A stretch of DNA of 64,000 bases from Bordetella genomosp. 1 (GTDB taxonomy: Bacteria; Pseudomonadota; Gammaproteobacteria; Burkholderiales; Burkholderiaceae_B). Shown here piece by piece: positions 1 through 10,338 of this stretch. The DNA lies in NCBI RefSeq assembly GCF_002261335.1, contig NZ_NEVL01000003.1, positions 1,302,001 through 1,366,000 of the forward strand. The letters are read 5' to 3'. The notes under the pieces are model-generated. The model had not been told where the DNA came from. It worked only from the letters and a program-made list of their open reading frames with translations, and ran no database searches. Positions within the stretch are counted from its first letter, which is position 1; each line of letters opens with the position of its first letter. A program made the translations under genes and the position numbers.

Positions 1-259
1 GCAGCTTGAGCATCTGGAGGATGCCGGCCACGCAGCCGATTTCATAGACGTCTTCGGGGGTCGGGTCATCCTTGCCGGCGGATTTCTGCGCCACCAGCAT
101 GATGCTCTTGCCCGCTTCCATGGCCACCTCGAGCGCTCGGATCGAGCGGGGACGGCCCACGAACAGCGGGATGACCATATGGGGGAACACCACCACGTCT
201 CGCAAAGGAAGCAGCGGGAGGTCGATCGGGTCGGAAGGCAGGGTCTGGCTAGCAGACAT
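1..259 (-). CDS. lon: Lon protease, N-terminal part (runs off the window)
   Basis: ATP-dependent serine protease of the AAA+ class that degrades misfolded and regulatory proteins in the cytoplasm. Only the first 86 codons are here, read from the minus strand. The N-terminal substrate-binding domain shows the family pattern [23 protein letters not shown]. The start ATG follows a GAGGAA ribosome-binding site. The catalytic Ser/Lys and AAA+ parts lie outside the window. It sits downstream of clpX in the usual clpP-clpX-lon order but is separated from it by a terminator and has its own heat-shock-like promoter. Confidence 0.96.
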   Translation of the reverse strand, partial: MSASQTLPSDPIDLPLLPLRDVVVFPHMVIPLFVGRPRSIRALEVAMEAGKSIMLVAQKSAGKDDPTPEDVYEIGCVAGILQMLKL

Positions 260-343
260 AGGTAGGTTCCTCGTGTGACTCGACGTTTTAGGGACAGGAA
301 CACCCGCGGCTAGGCCAGCGGCTTTTCACGTCGGTTACGTCCG

Positions 344-371
344 ATATGGGAACAATAGCCCAAAATTCAAG
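344..371 (-). promoter_or_regulatory. Sigma-32 (heat-shock) type promoter of lon
   Basis: Read on the minus strand, CTTGAA (366-371) is followed after 15 bp by CCCATAT (344-350). This matches the RpoH consensus CTTGAAA-N11-15-CCCCATnT closely. It lies about 85 bp upstream of the lon start codon and points toward it. The match is seen directly; the heat-shock role is inferred from lon being a classic RpoH target. Confidence 0.75.
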
Positions 372-400
372 TGTGGGGCATCAAAGCCCTTTCTGAATGC

Positions 401-430
401 AAAAAAACCCGTCAAAGACGGGTTTTTTTG
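401..430 (-). terminator. Intrinsic terminator between clpX and lon
   Basis: A-tract, CCCGTC stem, AAA loop, GACGGG stem and T-tract, symmetric so it could work on both strands. It ends clpX transcription just before the lon promoter. Confidence 0.85.
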
Positions 431-461
431 TCTTTCATTGCGCGTCACGCGGCTTCGACGC

Positions 462-1760
<1,299 letters not shown>

Positions 1761-1874
1761 AAGTGTTTCGTATCTCTGGTGAGGATGCCCGCCGCGCGAG
1801 CGGCGGGCACACATTCAACGCTTATCGAATCTGGCGGCAGTACAGGGGGCCTGACGGCCCTGGGAGACGTGTGT

Positions 1875-2528
1875 TTACACGTCGGCCCGGGAGGCCAGAA
1901 CCTTGTCTACCAGACCATACGATACCGCATCTGCGGCCGACATGAAGTTGTCACGCTCGGTGTCTACGGCGATGCGTTCCACGGGCTGGCCGGTGTTGTC
2001 GGCCAGGATCCGATTCAGCCGCTCGCGCAGGTCCAGGATTTCGCGGGCCTGGATCTGGATGTCCGTGGCCTGCCCCTGGGCGCCGCCCGAAGGCTGGTGA
2101 ATCATGATGCGGGAGTTGGGCAGCGAGAAACGCTTGCCCTTCTTTCCGGCCGCCAGCAGGAACGCCCCCATGCTTGCCGCCAGGCCCGTGCACAACGTGG
2201 ACACATCGGGCTTGATGAACTGCATGGTGTCGTAGATGGCCATCCCGGCATACACCGACCCGCCGGGCGAGTTGATGTAGAACGAGATGTCCTTGTCAGG
2301 ATTCTCCGATTCCAGGAACAGCAGCTGGGCGACGACCAGGTTGGCCGTCGCGTCATTGACCGGACCCACCAGGAAGATCAAACGCTCGCGCAGCAGGCGC
2401 GAGTAGATGTCGTAGGCACGCTCGCCGCGCCCCGACTGTTCGATCACCATCGGGATATAGCCCAGGCCGGTCGGCGTCACGGAGGCGCCGCCATTCATTG
2501 CTGCATAGAAATCGGTGAAACGCTGCAT
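1875..2528 (-). CDS. clpP: ClpP, proteolytic subunit of ClpXP
   Basis: Tetradecameric serine peptidase working with ClpX. The product has 217 residues. The catalytic triad is visible: Ser119 in [11 protein letters not shown], His144 in MIHQPSGG and Asp193 in ERDNFMSA. A short N-terminal stretch before GYIPMVIEQ is likely a propeptide removed by self-cleavage, as is usual in the family. The start codon lies 2 bp after the tig stop codon, so the two are translationally linked. Confidence 0.98.
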   Translation of the reverse strand: MQRFTDFYAAMNGGASVTPTGLGYIPMVIEQSGRGERAYDIYSRLLRERLIFLVGPVNDATANLVVAQLLFLESENPDKDISFYINSPGGSVYAGMAIYDTMQFIKPDVSTLCTGLAASMGAFLLAAGKKGKRFSLPNSRIMIHQPSGGAQGQATDIQIQAREILDLRERLNRILADNTGQPVERIAVDTERDNFMSAADAVSYGLVDKVLASRADV

Positions 2529-2530
2529 AT

Positions 2531-3841
2531 TTATGCCATCCCCATCAACTGGTCGAAGGCCACCTTCTCATCGGTAACCTTGGCCTTTTCCAGCACGTAG
2601 GCCACCACGTTGTCCTCCAGCACGATCGCTTCGATTTCAGCGCGGCGCTGGCGGTCGGACAGATAGTAGCTGACAACCTGGGCGGGCTGCTCGTAGTTCT
2701 GGGCGAACTCTTCGATGCGGGCGCGCACTTGCTCGGGCTTGGCTTGCAGCTGGTTCTGCTTGACCAGCTCGGAGACCAGCAGGCCCAGGCGCACGCGGCG
2801 CTCGGATTCGGCCGAGAAGATCTCTTCCGGCATCGGCACGTTTTCGGCGTTCGGCACGCCACGCTGCTTCAGCTCTTCGCGGGCTTCGGCGATGCGGCCT
2901 TGCACGTCGTTGCTGATCAGCGCCTTGGGCACGTCGAACTTGGCGGCTTCGACCAGGGCGTCCATGACGCTGGTCTTGGTGCGGCCTTGCGAACGGACCT
3001 TCACTTCGCGCTCGATGTTGGTGCGGATGTCGGCCTTGAGCTTCTCGACGTCGGCGTCGGCCTGGCCCAGCGACTTGGCGAACTCGGCGTTGACTTCGGG
3101 CAGCACGCCTTCAGCCACTTCTTTGATCGTGATCGTGAACTCGGCGGTCTTGCCGGCCACTTCCTTGCCCTGGTAGTCGTCGGGGAACTTGAGCGGGAAG
3201 ACCTTGGTGTCGCCAGCCTTCAGGCCGCGCGCGGCGTCTTCGAACTCGGGCAGCATGCGGCCCTGGCCCAGCACGAACGGGAAGTTTTCGGCGGTGCCGC
3301 CTTCGAAGGCGACGTCATCGATCTTGCCGACGAAGTCCAGCACGACACGGTCGCCATCCTGGGCGGCACGGCCTTCGCGGGTTTCGAAGGTGGCGCGTTG
3401 CTTGCGCAGCACGTCGAGGGTCTTGTCGACTTCGGCGTCGGACACTTCGGTGTCGTAGCGGGTCACGGCCAGGCCGGCCAGATCGGGCACCACGACTTCC
3501 GGATACACCTCGAAGGTGGCGCTGAAAGCCAGCGTGCCTTCGTCGACGCCTTCGGTCTTGGGTTCGAGGGTGGGCATGCCGGCAACGCGCAGCTTGGCGC
3601 CGTCGACGGCCTGTTCGAAGGCACGGCCGACCTGGCTGTTGATCACGTCGTAGCGGATGCTGGGGCCCTGGGTGCGCTCGATCATGGCCATCGGCGCCTT
3701 GCCCGGACGGAAACCGGGAACCTTGGCGGTGCGGGCCACGCGCTTGAGTTGCGCCTGGACTTCCTTTTCGACGTCTGCGACCGAGACGGCCAGATCAATA
3801 CGGCGCTCGAGGCCGGAGAGGGTTTCAACCACAGGCTGCAT
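2531..3841 (-). CDS. tig: Trigger factor, ribosome-associated chaperone and prolyl isomerase
   Basis: Binds ribosomal protein L23 at the exit tunnel and helps nascent chains fold. The product has 436 residues. The N-terminal ribosome-binding domain has the signature GFRPGKAP near residue 43. An FKBP-like domain follows at about 160-245, then the helical chaperone arms. The start [10 protein letters not shown] is chosen over an in-frame upstream ATG because it matches family N-termini and follows a purine-rich AAGGAG stretch about 18 bp upstream. It leads the tig-clpP-clpX set. Its leader holds a 25-bp tandem repeat. Confidence 0.97.
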   Translation of the reverse strand: MQPVVETLSGLERRIDLAVSVADVEKEVQAQLKRVARTAKVPGFRPGKAPMAMIERTQGPSIRYDVINSQVGRAFEQAVDGAKLRVAGMPTLEPKTEGVDEGTLAFSATFEVYPEVVVPDLAGLAVTRYDTEVSDAEVDKTLDVLRKQRATFETREGRAAQDGDRVVLDFVGKIDDVAFEGGTAENFPFVLGQGRMLPEFEDAARGLKAGDTKVFPLKFPDDYQGKEVAGKTAEFTITIKEVAEGVLPEVNAEFAKSLGQADADVEKLKADIRTNIEREVKVRSQGRTKTSVMDALVEAAKFDVPKALISNDVQGRIAEAREELKQRGVPNAENVPMPEEIFSAESERRVRLGLLVSELVKQNQLQAKPEQVRARIEEFAQNYEQPAQVVSYYLSDRQRRAEIEAIVLEDNVVAYVLEKAKVTDEKVAFDQLMGMA

Positions 3842-3875
3842 TAAAAGACCTATTTTCCGAAGGAGTAACGAGGAA

Positions 3876-3925
3876 GATGTAGAACGAAACGCGCTAGACA
3901 GACGTAGAACGAAACGAGCTAAACG
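3876..3925. repeat. 25-bp tandem direct repeat in the tig leader
   Basis: Two adjacent copies of GA(T/C)GTAGAACGAAACG(C/A)GCTA(G/A)AC, at 3876-3900 and 3901-3925. They sit just upstream of tig on its 5' side and differ at a few positions. The repeat is seen directly; no role is known to me. Confidence 0.8.
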
Positions 3926-4093
3926 GGCCATTTTACCGGAAAGTTGCACAACCCCCGCAAGCCCCCTTCCCTGTCCCCGTCACGGGCCGGGGAACACCAC
4001 ACCGACAGACACAGTCTGACAGCCCCACGGTAGCGCGGCATTGATAGAATTCCGCCCGCTCGCACCGGCATCCACAGCTCGCATACATAACAG

Positions 4094-4648
4094 ATGACTA
4101 TTCCCCGTGAACCCCGCCTGGGCATGCTGCCCGCCCTGATCTTCAGCTCGCGCTGGCTTCAACTGCCTCTCTACCTGGGCCTGATCGTCGCCCAGGGCGT
4201 CTATGTGTTCCTGTTCCTCAAGGAGCTCTGGCACCTCGTGACGCACACCAACTCGTTCGGCGAGATGGAAATCATGCTGATCGTGCTGGGCCTGATCGAC
4301 GTCGTGATGATCTCGAACCTGCTCGTGATGGTGATCGTGGGCGGCTACGAGACCTTTGTTTCGCGCCTGCGGCTGGAAGGCCACCCCGACCAGCCCGAGT
4401 GGCTGAGCCACGTGAACGCCAGCGTGCTGAAGGTCAAGCTGGCCATGGCCATCATCGGCATTTCGTCGATCCACCTGCTGCGCACCTTCATCGAGGCCGG
4501 CAACCTCGGCAGCGCCAACGCCCGCTTCACCGAGACCGGCGTGATGTGGCAGACCATCATCCACGTGGTGTTCATCCTGTCGGCCATCGGCATCGCCTAC
4601 GTCGACCGGCTCACCAACAGCGGGCACCACCACGCACCGCGGCACTGA
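4094..4648 (+). CDS. UPF0114 family inner-membrane protein (YqhA-like)
   Basis: 184 residues with about four hydrophobic segments, at roughly residues 15-40, 58-82, 115-135 and 150-170. The family motif [19 protein letters not shown] is clear and marks UPF0114, whose E. coli member is YqhA. The biochemical role is unknown. The start ATG is preceded by an A-rich stretch rather than a strong ribosome-binding site. It is divergent from tig and ends at a bidirectional terminator shared with the cold-shock gene. Confidence 0.88.
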   Translation: MTIPREPRLGMLPALIFSSRWLQLPLYLGLIVAQGVYVFLFLKELWHLVTHTNSFGEMEIMLIVLGLIDVVMISNLLVMVIVGGYETFVSRLRLEGHPDQPEWLSHVNASVLKVKLAMAIIGISSIHLLRTFIEAGNLGSANARFTETGVMWQTIIHVVFILSAIGIAYVDRLTNSGHHHAPRH

Positions 4649-4689
4649 GCCCGCCCCGCAGGGCCGCGCCCATGCGCCGGCCCAGAACG

Positions 4690-4720
4690 AAAAAAAGCCC
4701 CGTCTCCGGGGCTTTTTTGC
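4690..4720. terminator. Bidirectional intrinsic terminator
   Basis: AAAAAAGCCCCG-TCT-CCGGGGCTTTTTT hairpin between the convergent UPF0114 gene and the first cold-shock gene. A- and T-tracts flank both sides, so it can end both transcripts. Confidence 0.85.
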
Positions 4721-4751
4721 ATGGCGGCCAGGGCCGCCGGGTCAGCGGCAC

Positions 4752-4958
4752 TCAGGCCGCGACCTTGATGTTCTTTGCGCTCGGGCCTTTGGGACCTTCG
4801 CCGACCTCGAAGGTCACGCGTTGGTTTTCCTGCAGCGACTTGTAGCCCTCGCTGCGGATCTCGGAGTAGTGAGCGAACAGGTCCTTGCTGCCATCATCGG
4901 GCATGATGAAACCGTAGCCCTTTTCTGCGTTGAACCACTTGACGATGCCGGTTGCCAT
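4752..4958 (-). CDS. Cold-shock family protein, copy 1
   Basis: 68-residue single OB-fold nucleic-acid chaperone. The RNP1 motif KGYGFI and RNP2 motif DLFAHY are intact, and the N-terminus [17 protein letters not shown] is the classic CspA form. I chose the ATG behind AAGGAAG rather than an in-frame ATG 48 bp upstream. A second paralogue lies about 1 kb away on the same strand, separated by a DUF924 gene. Whether this copy is cold-induced cannot be told from the sequence. Confidence 0.96.
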   Translation of the reverse strand: MATGIVKWFNAEKGYGFIMPDDGSKDLFAHYSEIRSEGYKSLQENQRVTFEVGEGPKGPSAKNIKVAA

Positions 4959-5290
4959 GGTGACTTCCTTCAAATAGCGACGAATCGCGGAACGCCAGAT
5001 GATCAAGAAAACACGTTGACTGAACTGCTCGCCGGGTGCCTGCCAGCGCGGGGGCCCACACTGCTTGAAGATCTCGCAAGCCCAGTGTAGGTGTGTGCAG
5101 GAACAACGGTCAAACGTTCCGCAACGTTCTCGTAATTCACTACATTAGAAATATTTTGTTGCAAGGTCGTGAGACCCCTGTCTTGTTGCGGCGCAATAGA
5201 GCGTCGCGTGCATCCAACACTTTGGCGGGGTAGTGGCGTCGGCCCTGGCGGACCTGCGACCGGCCCGCCCCCGCGCCCGGACGACGGCAG
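4959..5290 (-). other. Leader and promoter region of cold-shock gene 1
   Basis: 332 bp without a credible gene. The 5100-5165 part is AT-rich against the surroundings and holds inverted segments around GGTCAAACGTTCCGCAACGTTC. It probably contains the promoter and a long untranslated leader, as cold-shock genes often have. I could not fix -35 and -10 elements. Confidence 0.4.
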
Positions 5291-5842
5291 TCAGCCGGCG
5301 AATCCGCCATCGTCCAGGAAGCGTTGCTCCGTTTCCGTCGTGGTGCGCCCGAGACTGGCATTGCGATGCGGAAAGCGGCCGAAGCGAACAATAATATCCC
5401 GGTGAATAATCGCCCAACGCAATGTATCGGCGTCGAGCCCGGACATTAATGAAACGCCCTCATTTTGGGCGTCGATATCTTCTGCATGTTCAAACGGCAA
5501 ATAAATAAAGTGCCGCAGTAATGGCTCGACCTGGACGTCCAGTCCGGCCGCAACGGCACGGCGCGCGATGGCCAGTGCGAGCCCGTCGGTCGCGAACATG
5601 TGGGCGGTGCCGCGGAAGGCGTTGCGGGGGAACTGGTCGAGCAGGATCAGCAGCGCCAGCACGCCTTCGGCGGAGCCCTCCCAGTCGGAGCGCTCGCCAC
5701 GGGCGGCGGCGAAGTGCGTGTCGAGGAAGCGTGCACGGAAGGCGGCGTCGAAGGCGTCGTCGCGGGCGAACCACTTCGCGGGGCCTGCGTCGCGCCAGAA
5801 TGAGACCACGGCGTGCGCCGGGGCGGGGGTGTCATGGGTCAT
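5291..5842 (-). CDS. DUF924 family protein
   Basis: 183 residues matching DUF924, a helical TPR-like family of unknown biochemical function found in bacteria and eukaryotes. The conserved core LLILLDQFPRNAFRGTAHMFATD and the LPFEHAED motif are present. Start MTHDTPAPAH is chosen because the in-frame upstream extension is arginine/alanine-rich and unlike the family. It lies between the two cold-shock genes on the same strand; a terminator upstream separates it from copy 2. The C-terminal third is less GC-rich than the rest. Confidence 0.88.
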   Translation of the reverse strand: MTHDTPAPAHAVVSFWRDAGPAKWFARDDAFDAAFRARFLDTHFAAARGERSDWEGSAEGVLALLILLDQFPRNAFRGTAHMFATDGLALAIARRAVAAGLDVQVEPLLRHFIYLPFEHAEDIDAQNEGVSLMSGLDADTLRWAIIHRDIIVRFGRFPHRNASLGRTTTETEQRFLDDGGFAG

Positions 5843-5933
5843 GCCAGGGGCTCCTGCCAGGCCGCCAGCGGCGCGCAGCGCGCGTGGGCGGCGCCTTGCG
5901 GGGCGGCGGGCACGCTCGCCGCCGACACCCATA

Positions 5934-5957
5934 AAAAAAGCCCCTTTCGGGGCTTTT
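5934..5957 (-). terminator. Intrinsic terminator after cold-shock gene 2
   Basis: AAAAAAGCCCC-TTT-GGGGCTTTTT hairpin directly downstream of the second cold-shock gene. Confidence 0.85.
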
Positions 5958-5975
5958 TCGCGTTCAGTACCTGGT

Positions 5976-6179
5976 TTACAGGACCTGAATCTTCGTGGCT
6001 TGGGGACCCTTGGGACCCATGGCCGTCACGAAGCTGACGCGCTGGTTTTCTTCCAGGGACTTGAAGCCGTTGGCTTGAATTTCCGAGAAGTGCGCGAACA
6101 GATCCTTACCACCCGCTTCCGGGGTGATGAAGCCATAGCCTTTTTCTGCGTTGAACCACTTAACGACGCCGGTTTCCAT
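5976..6179 (-). CDS. Cold-shock family protein, copy 2
   Basis: 67 residues starting [17 protein letters not shown], with RNP1 KGYGFI and RNP2 DLFAHF. It is a single OB-fold RNA/ssDNA chaperone of the CspA family. It is clearly paralogous to the copy at 4752-4958, differing mostly in the C-terminal third. It has its own terminator and a 300-bp AT-rich upstream region, so it is probably a single-gene transcript. Confidence 0.96.
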   Translation of the reverse strand: METGVVKWFNAEKGYGFITPEAGGKDLFAHFSEIQANGFKSLEENQRVSFVTAMGPKGPQATKIQVL

Positions 6180-6497
6180 ACTGTATTTCCTAGAGATTTT
6201 ATGGGCCTAAGCCCGGGACCACGATTCAATCAAGGAGAGGACAGCAGAACAATAACGGTCGCCGGAAAAGGCACGGCACTGAACAAACTTCGCAACACTT
6301 GACCTCGTGTGCCGCCACTATCGCTAGGATCCCCTCCTAAGTCAACATAATCCTCAAAATTACGTACCAATAGTGCAACAAATAGAAACGCGGGTAACCG
6401 CCTGCTTAATCGTTGCGCAAATATTTGCAGCGCCGCATTTACTAATAATCAAACGGCGCGTTTTTAAACCATGGTATGTACTGAGAAAAATATCGGA
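6180..6497 (-). other. AT-rich leader/promoter region of cold-shock gene 2
   Basis: 318 bp without a gene. The 6300-6490 stretch is visibly AT-rich for this genome, with runs such as AATATTTGCAGC and TTTTTAAACC. It likely holds the promoter and a structured untranslated leader. No further motif is assigned. Confidence 0.4.
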
Positions 6498-6815
6498 TCA
6501 ATCCACCGGCAAGCCCAGCAGATCGAGCGCCGCGCCAAAGCAATCGGCGTCGGCACAGAAGAATACCGCGAGATCGCCGGGGTTGATGTTCTCGAGCACC
6601 TCGTCGATCTGCTCCTGGGCCTGGTCGACGCTGTCGACCGATGCCGCGTGGATCGCGGCGCCCTCGCCCACGCGCTCGGGCGGCACGAAGTCGGCGATGG
6701 CGTCCAGATCGGGCGCGCCCAGCACGACGTAGGTCGCGATCACGGCGTCGTCGATCGACGTGTCCAGGCTCAATCCGCCTTCGAATTCGCCGACCTGGCG
6801 GCTGCTGATTTCCAT
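6498..6815 (-). CDS. Hypothetical acidic protein
   Basis: 105 residues and strongly acidic (about 20 Asp/Glu against very few basic residues). It begins MEISSRQVGEFEGG and ends FGAALDLLGLPVD. I recognise no family. The chosen ATG follows AAGGAA at good spacing; a TTG 15 bp further upstream is possible but less likely. No signal peptide or membrane segment. It precedes a small membrane-protein gene on the same strand by 49 bp, so the two may be cotranscribed. Confidence 0.7.
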   Translation of the reverse strand: MEISSRQVGEFEGGLSLDTSIDDAVIATYVVLGAPDLDAIADFVPPERVGEGAAIHAASVDSVDQAQEQIDEVLENINPGDLAVFFCADADCFGAALDLLGLPVD

Positions 6816-6864
6816 TGTGAATTCCTTCAAGTGCCGGCGCGCTCGCGCCCGGCGTAACGATGCA

Positions 6865-7200
6865 TCAACGCGGCGGTGTGCGGCTGGCGCGGATGCGGCG
6901 CGTGAGCAGCGCCGCGGCGGCGCCGATCACCAGCGTGAACATGCCGCCCGCGACCGCCAGCAGCGGCGCCTGTGCGGCCAGATTGCCATCGCGGCTCAAC
7001 ACCCACACGACCACCGCCACCAGCAGCGCCCAGCCGAGCACGCTGGCCAGCGTCGTCCGCAAGGCACGCGCCCGTCCGCTGAGCCAGCCGCCCAACAACG
7101 CAAGCGCAACGATCGAGGCCATGGCCCAGTAGAGCAGCTCGTAGTTCACGACTCGGTGGAGAGACAGCGGGAGGACGGCGCGGCGCCCGGGCCGGACCAT
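6865..7200 (-). CDS. Small membrane protein, unknown function
   Basis: 111 residues with about three hydrophobic helices (roughly residues 22-42, 53-68 and 77-98) and a basic C-terminal tail RRIRASRTPPR, suggesting a cytoplasmic C-terminus. No family recognised. It lies just upstream of the acidic hypothetical gene on the same strand. The start is uncertain: a later ATG (MASIVALALL) would remove the basic N-terminal stretch. Confidence 0.55.
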   Translation of the reverse strand: MVRPGRRAVLPLSLHRVVNYELLYWAMASIVALALLGGWLSGRARALRTTLASVLGWALLVAVVVWVLSRDGNLAAQAPLLAVAGGMFTLVIGAAAALLTRRIRASRTPPR

Positions 7201-7492
7201 GTTCGGGCCGACATTATAGGCGGTTGCGGAAAGCCGCGTGGCGCGGACCGAGATGCGGACGCAGCCGTGCCGTGTGTGCGCGCCGCACGGCGCGAGGGCG
7301 GAACCGAGGGGTGGCGCCCCGGCGCGAGCCGCCGAGCGGGCGCATGGCGCCGACGGTAGGCCTCATCGCAGCGAGAGGCGGCGGCACCTGAGGCACCAGC
7401 CGCGGCAGCAAAGGCACCCGCCCGCTCGCGCCGCCTCGATGGCTGCGCGAGCGGGTGGACGCGACCCGGCGGGCGCGCCGCCTGCGATGCGA

Positions 7493-8484
7493 TCAGAAGC
7501 GGAAGGCGTAGCCCACGTTCAGCGTGAGCTCGCGCTTGACGATGTCGCCACGGCCGTAGCGCAGATCGGCGAAGCCGCGATGCGGGCCGGAGTCGACCTG
7601 CACGCCGCCACCGAGCTGCCAGCGGTCGCCGGGCAGTTCGACGTCATAGGTGGTGTTGCCGAACTTGATCTTGTCGTCGTTGGAGAACTGGTGCAGATAC
7701 GACGCGGTCATGTAGGGGCGCACGGTGGTGCCCGACGAGAGCGAGAAGTCGCGGCCCGCGCGCAGGCCGGCGCGGCCCTGCACCGAGGTCTGGCTGCTGC
7801 GCGTGTAGATGGCCTGCAATTGCGGCTCGACGAACCATTGGTTCTCGAGCTTGTAGTGATAGCCCAGCTCCACGCTGCCGGTGTAGGTGGTGTGCTTGTT
7901 GCTGTCGCTGTAGGTGCCCAGGTTGCCGGCAGGTCGAACTTCACCTCGTCCTTGATGCGACCGACCTTGCTGACGGCATCCACGTAGAAGCCGCTGGTGT
8001 CGACATAGGTCAGGTAGGTGCCGAGATACTTGGTGCGGCTCTTGCCCTTCATGATGTCGTTGTCGTCCTGGTCGGCCGAGCCGAGGCCGACGAAGGCGCC
8101 GAGGTAGAGCTTGCCGGTGGACAGGTCCCAGCCGTAGTCGCCGCCGATGGCGCCGTAGCCCACGTCGTTGTCGAACTGGCCGGCGTCATCGCCATCGACC
8201 TTGAAGCGGCTGCCGCCCGCACGCGCCCACAGCCCGCCGCGGCCGCCGTTGCGCAGCTCGCCCTGGCGCTGCGAGGCGGCGCCCAGCTCCGATTCCAGCA
8301 GCAACAGCGAACCGGTCTGCCCCATCGCGACGCCTTCGGCGGCGCGCCGGTTGACCTCCGCGCGGATGAGCTGCGCCGCCGACTGAGCCTGTGCCGCCGG
8401 TGCGACCCACGCGGTAGCGGCCGCGGTCGCAAGCGTGAGAGTCAAAGTCTGGGGAAGCCGCAGATACGCTTTTGCCAATGCCAT
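7493..8484 (-). pseudogene. Autotransporter-type outer-membrane beta-barrel protein, frameshifted
   Basis: The first part (8484 down to about 7930) encodes a signal peptide ending in the APAAQAQSA region, then LLLLESELGAASQRQGELRNG, typical of the linker and barrel start in Bordetella-type autotransporters. At about 7928-7935 the frame breaks. A second frame continues as GNLGTYSDSNKHTTY and runs through barrel strands to a C-terminal NVGYAFRF, an outer-membrane insertion signature ending in Phe. One missing base in the CCGGCAAC stretch explains the break. Repaired, it would be about 330 residues, a barrel with almost no passenger. It may be a true pseudogene, a phase-variable gene or a sequencing error. 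Confidence 0.75.
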
Positions 8485-8854
8485 CGATCCGTCCTCGAGT
8501 GAATGAACTGTCGGAGCAACACTATTGCACCGATTATTTTCTATACAAAATACAGATTTATTCTAGCGAGTGACTCTGGCCCCGAATGTGTCAGACAAAC
8601 CTGTTTTCCGGGTTCATTTCAAAGGTGACGCAACAGTGTTGCGAAAAAACACCTATGTAACGGGGCGTTTGCGCAGATTGCGGTTCGGGCTCGGGTTCCT
8701 GGGATGCGGACCTTCCCGATGCCCGCCCGCGCCGGGTGGGCCAAGGGCAAGTTTCGTACCCGACCCCTATTGCGGCGACCTTCGACCAGGACGCAGAATG
8801 CTAGGCGGAATGGTCCCATTCACCAGGCGAGACAACCGGCGCACCCCACCACGC
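8485..8854. other. Intergenic region between divergent genes
   Basis: 370 bp. The first part, 8515-8570, is AT-rich (TTATTTTCTATACAAAATACAG) and probably carries the promoter of the barrel gene. The rest up to the lipoprotein start has an open frame in line with that gene but no family support, so I treat it as non-coding or leader. Confidence 0.35.
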
Positions 8855-9568
8855 ATGCCCAAACGGCCCAAGCACGTTTCTTTGCCCCTCTCCCCTGACC
8901 GCACGGCCCGATCGTGGCCCCGCCGGATGGCGCAAGGTGCCAGCGCCGCGGCGCTGCTGACGCTGGCGGGATGCGCGTCGGTCTCGCCCATGTCCTGGTT
9001 CGACGACCCGGGCCCGAGTCTCGCCCCGGCGCCCGGCGCCACCACCTTCGTGTTCATCAGGCATGCGGAAAAACCGATCAGCGGGCTGGGGCAGCTCAAT
9101 TGCCGCGGACTGAATCGCGCCATCGCGCTGGCCGACAGGCTGCCACTGCGCGTGGGCCCGCCGCAGGCCGTGTTCGCGCCCTCGCCCGCCTCGCAGAACG
9201 AGGACAGTGGCAAGTCTTATAGTTACGTGCGGGCGCTCGCCACTGTGGAGCCGCTGGCCGTGCGCTACACCCTGCCGGTGAACGCGCAGATCGGCTACAA
9301 CGATCCCGCCGCCCTGGTGGCCGCGCTCGATGCGCCCGCCTTGCGCGGACAGACCGTGGTGATCGCCTGGCAGCACGACGCGCTGGTGACCGCCGTCCGG
9401 GATCTGCTCGGGCGCCACGGCGGGCCGGCGTCGGCGGTGCCCCGCTGGCGCGGCAGTGACTTCGATTCGATCTACATCGTGCGCGTGCCCGCGGACGGCA
9501 GCGGCGCCGACTTCATCCAGATGTCGCAGGGCCTGGACCGCCTGTCGCAAAGCTGCCCGACCGGCTGA
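8855..9568 (+). CDS. Histidine phosphatase superfamily lipoprotein
   Basis: 237 residues. An N-terminal segment with RR followed by AALLTLAGC is a lipoprotein signal with the cysteine as the likely lipid anchor. The mature part has FVFIRHAEKP, the RHx catalytic motif of the phosphoglycerate-mutase-like histidine phosphatases. The second conserved His is in VIAWQHDALV. This suggests an envelope-anchored phosphatase of unknown substrate. The start is not certain: MPKRPKHVS gives a plausible long n-region, while MAQGASAAA would be too short to have basic residues. Confidence 0.75.
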   Translation: MPKRPKHVSLPLSPDRTARSWPRRMAQGASAAALLTLAGCASVSPMSWFDDPGPSLAPAPGATTFVFIRHAEKPISGLGQLNCRGLNRAIALADRLPLRVGPPQAVFAPSPASQNEDSGKSYSYVRALATVEPLAVRYTLPVNAQIGYNDPAALVAALDAPALRGQTVVIAWQHDALVTAVRDLLGRHGGPASAVPRWRGSDFDSIYIVRVPADGSGADFIQMSQGLDRLSQSCPTG

Positions 9569-9875
9569 CGCCCCCCCCTGCCTCCGCACCCCGCTTCGTC
9601 CCGTCATTGGTGTCATCGGACGCCTGCCATCGGCGCCGGCCGCACCTCGCGCGGCCAGCGCGGGTCTGCTCGCGGCCCGCAAATCCCATGACGCGCATCA
9701 ATAGTGAACCAGTCCTGTTATTGCATTCTTAAATGGGATAATCCTTTCCAATAATCCGGGTTTATCCCTAGTCTTCCGAAGCGCACAATGCAGTCATTGG
9801 GAAGCAAACAACGAACTGCGACGGGATTCCCCGCCAAGTCCGGATCCCAGATCCAAGCGAATCGGAGGAAATACG
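9569..9875 (+). other. Upstream region of the DUF4148 gene
   Basis: 307 bp without a supported gene. From 9700 it becomes AT-rich (TTATTGCATTCTTAAATGGGATAATCC), which would suit a promoter for the downstream gene. No clear operator seen. Confidence 0.35.
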
Positions 9876-10208
9876 ATGAAGACCCTTACCAGTGCCCTGT
9901 TCCTGTCCATGGCCGTGCTGAGCGCCGGCGCCTACGCGTCGGACAACATCGAGCCGAACAACGTCCCGTTCCAGGGCGTCTACGGTCATGTGGATCAGAA
10001 TGCGCCCACTCGCGCCCAGATCGCGGCAGAGCTGGCCCAGGCCAAGGCCAACGGCACCTACACCTTCGGCGAGAACGATTACCCGCCCGTGCAGGCGTCG
10101 AACGGCGCCGGCAAGACGCGCGCCGAGGTGAAGGCCGAGCTGGCCCAAGCCAAGGCGAACGGCACCTATACGTTCGGCGACCTCGACTACCCGCCCCAGG
10201 CGAATTGA
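9876..10208 (+). CDS. Secreted DUF4148 protein with two tandem copies
   Basis: 110 residues. A signal peptide (MKTLTSALFLSMAVLSAGAYA) is followed by two near-identical modules, AELAQAKANGTYTFGENDYPP and AELAQAKANGTYTFGDLDYPP. This is the DUF4148 pattern, common as small exported proteins in Burkholderiales and of unknown function. The ATG follows GGAGGAAATACG, a strong ribosome-binding site. It is monocistronic and ends at a terminator shared with the convergent gene. Confidence 0.9.
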   Translation: MKTLTSALFLSMAVLSAGAYASDNIEPNNVPFQGVYGHVDQNAPTRAQIAAELAQAKANGTYTFGENDYPPVQASNGAGKTRAEVKAELAQAKANGTYTFGDLDYPPQAN

Positions 10209-10285
10209 ACGATCCGTTCTCTGGACCGGTAGTACGCAGTACGGTCCAGCGCAGTAACCGGGGGAGTGGTTGACCCCGGGGCAGT

Positions 10286-10313
10286 AAAAACGCCGGCGCA
10301 AGCCGGCGTTTTC
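10286..10313. terminator. Bidirectional intrinsic terminator
   Basis: AAAAACGCCGGC-GCAA-GCCGGCGTTTTC hairpin between the DUF4148 gene and the convergent small gene at 10339. Confidence 0.85.
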
Positions 10314-10338
10314 TTGGGCGTTTGGACAGCGCGGTGCG

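Noticed and set aside
7214-7417. Small Arg/Pro-rich frame
   Set aside because: No ribosome-binding site and composition typical of random GC-rich sequence.
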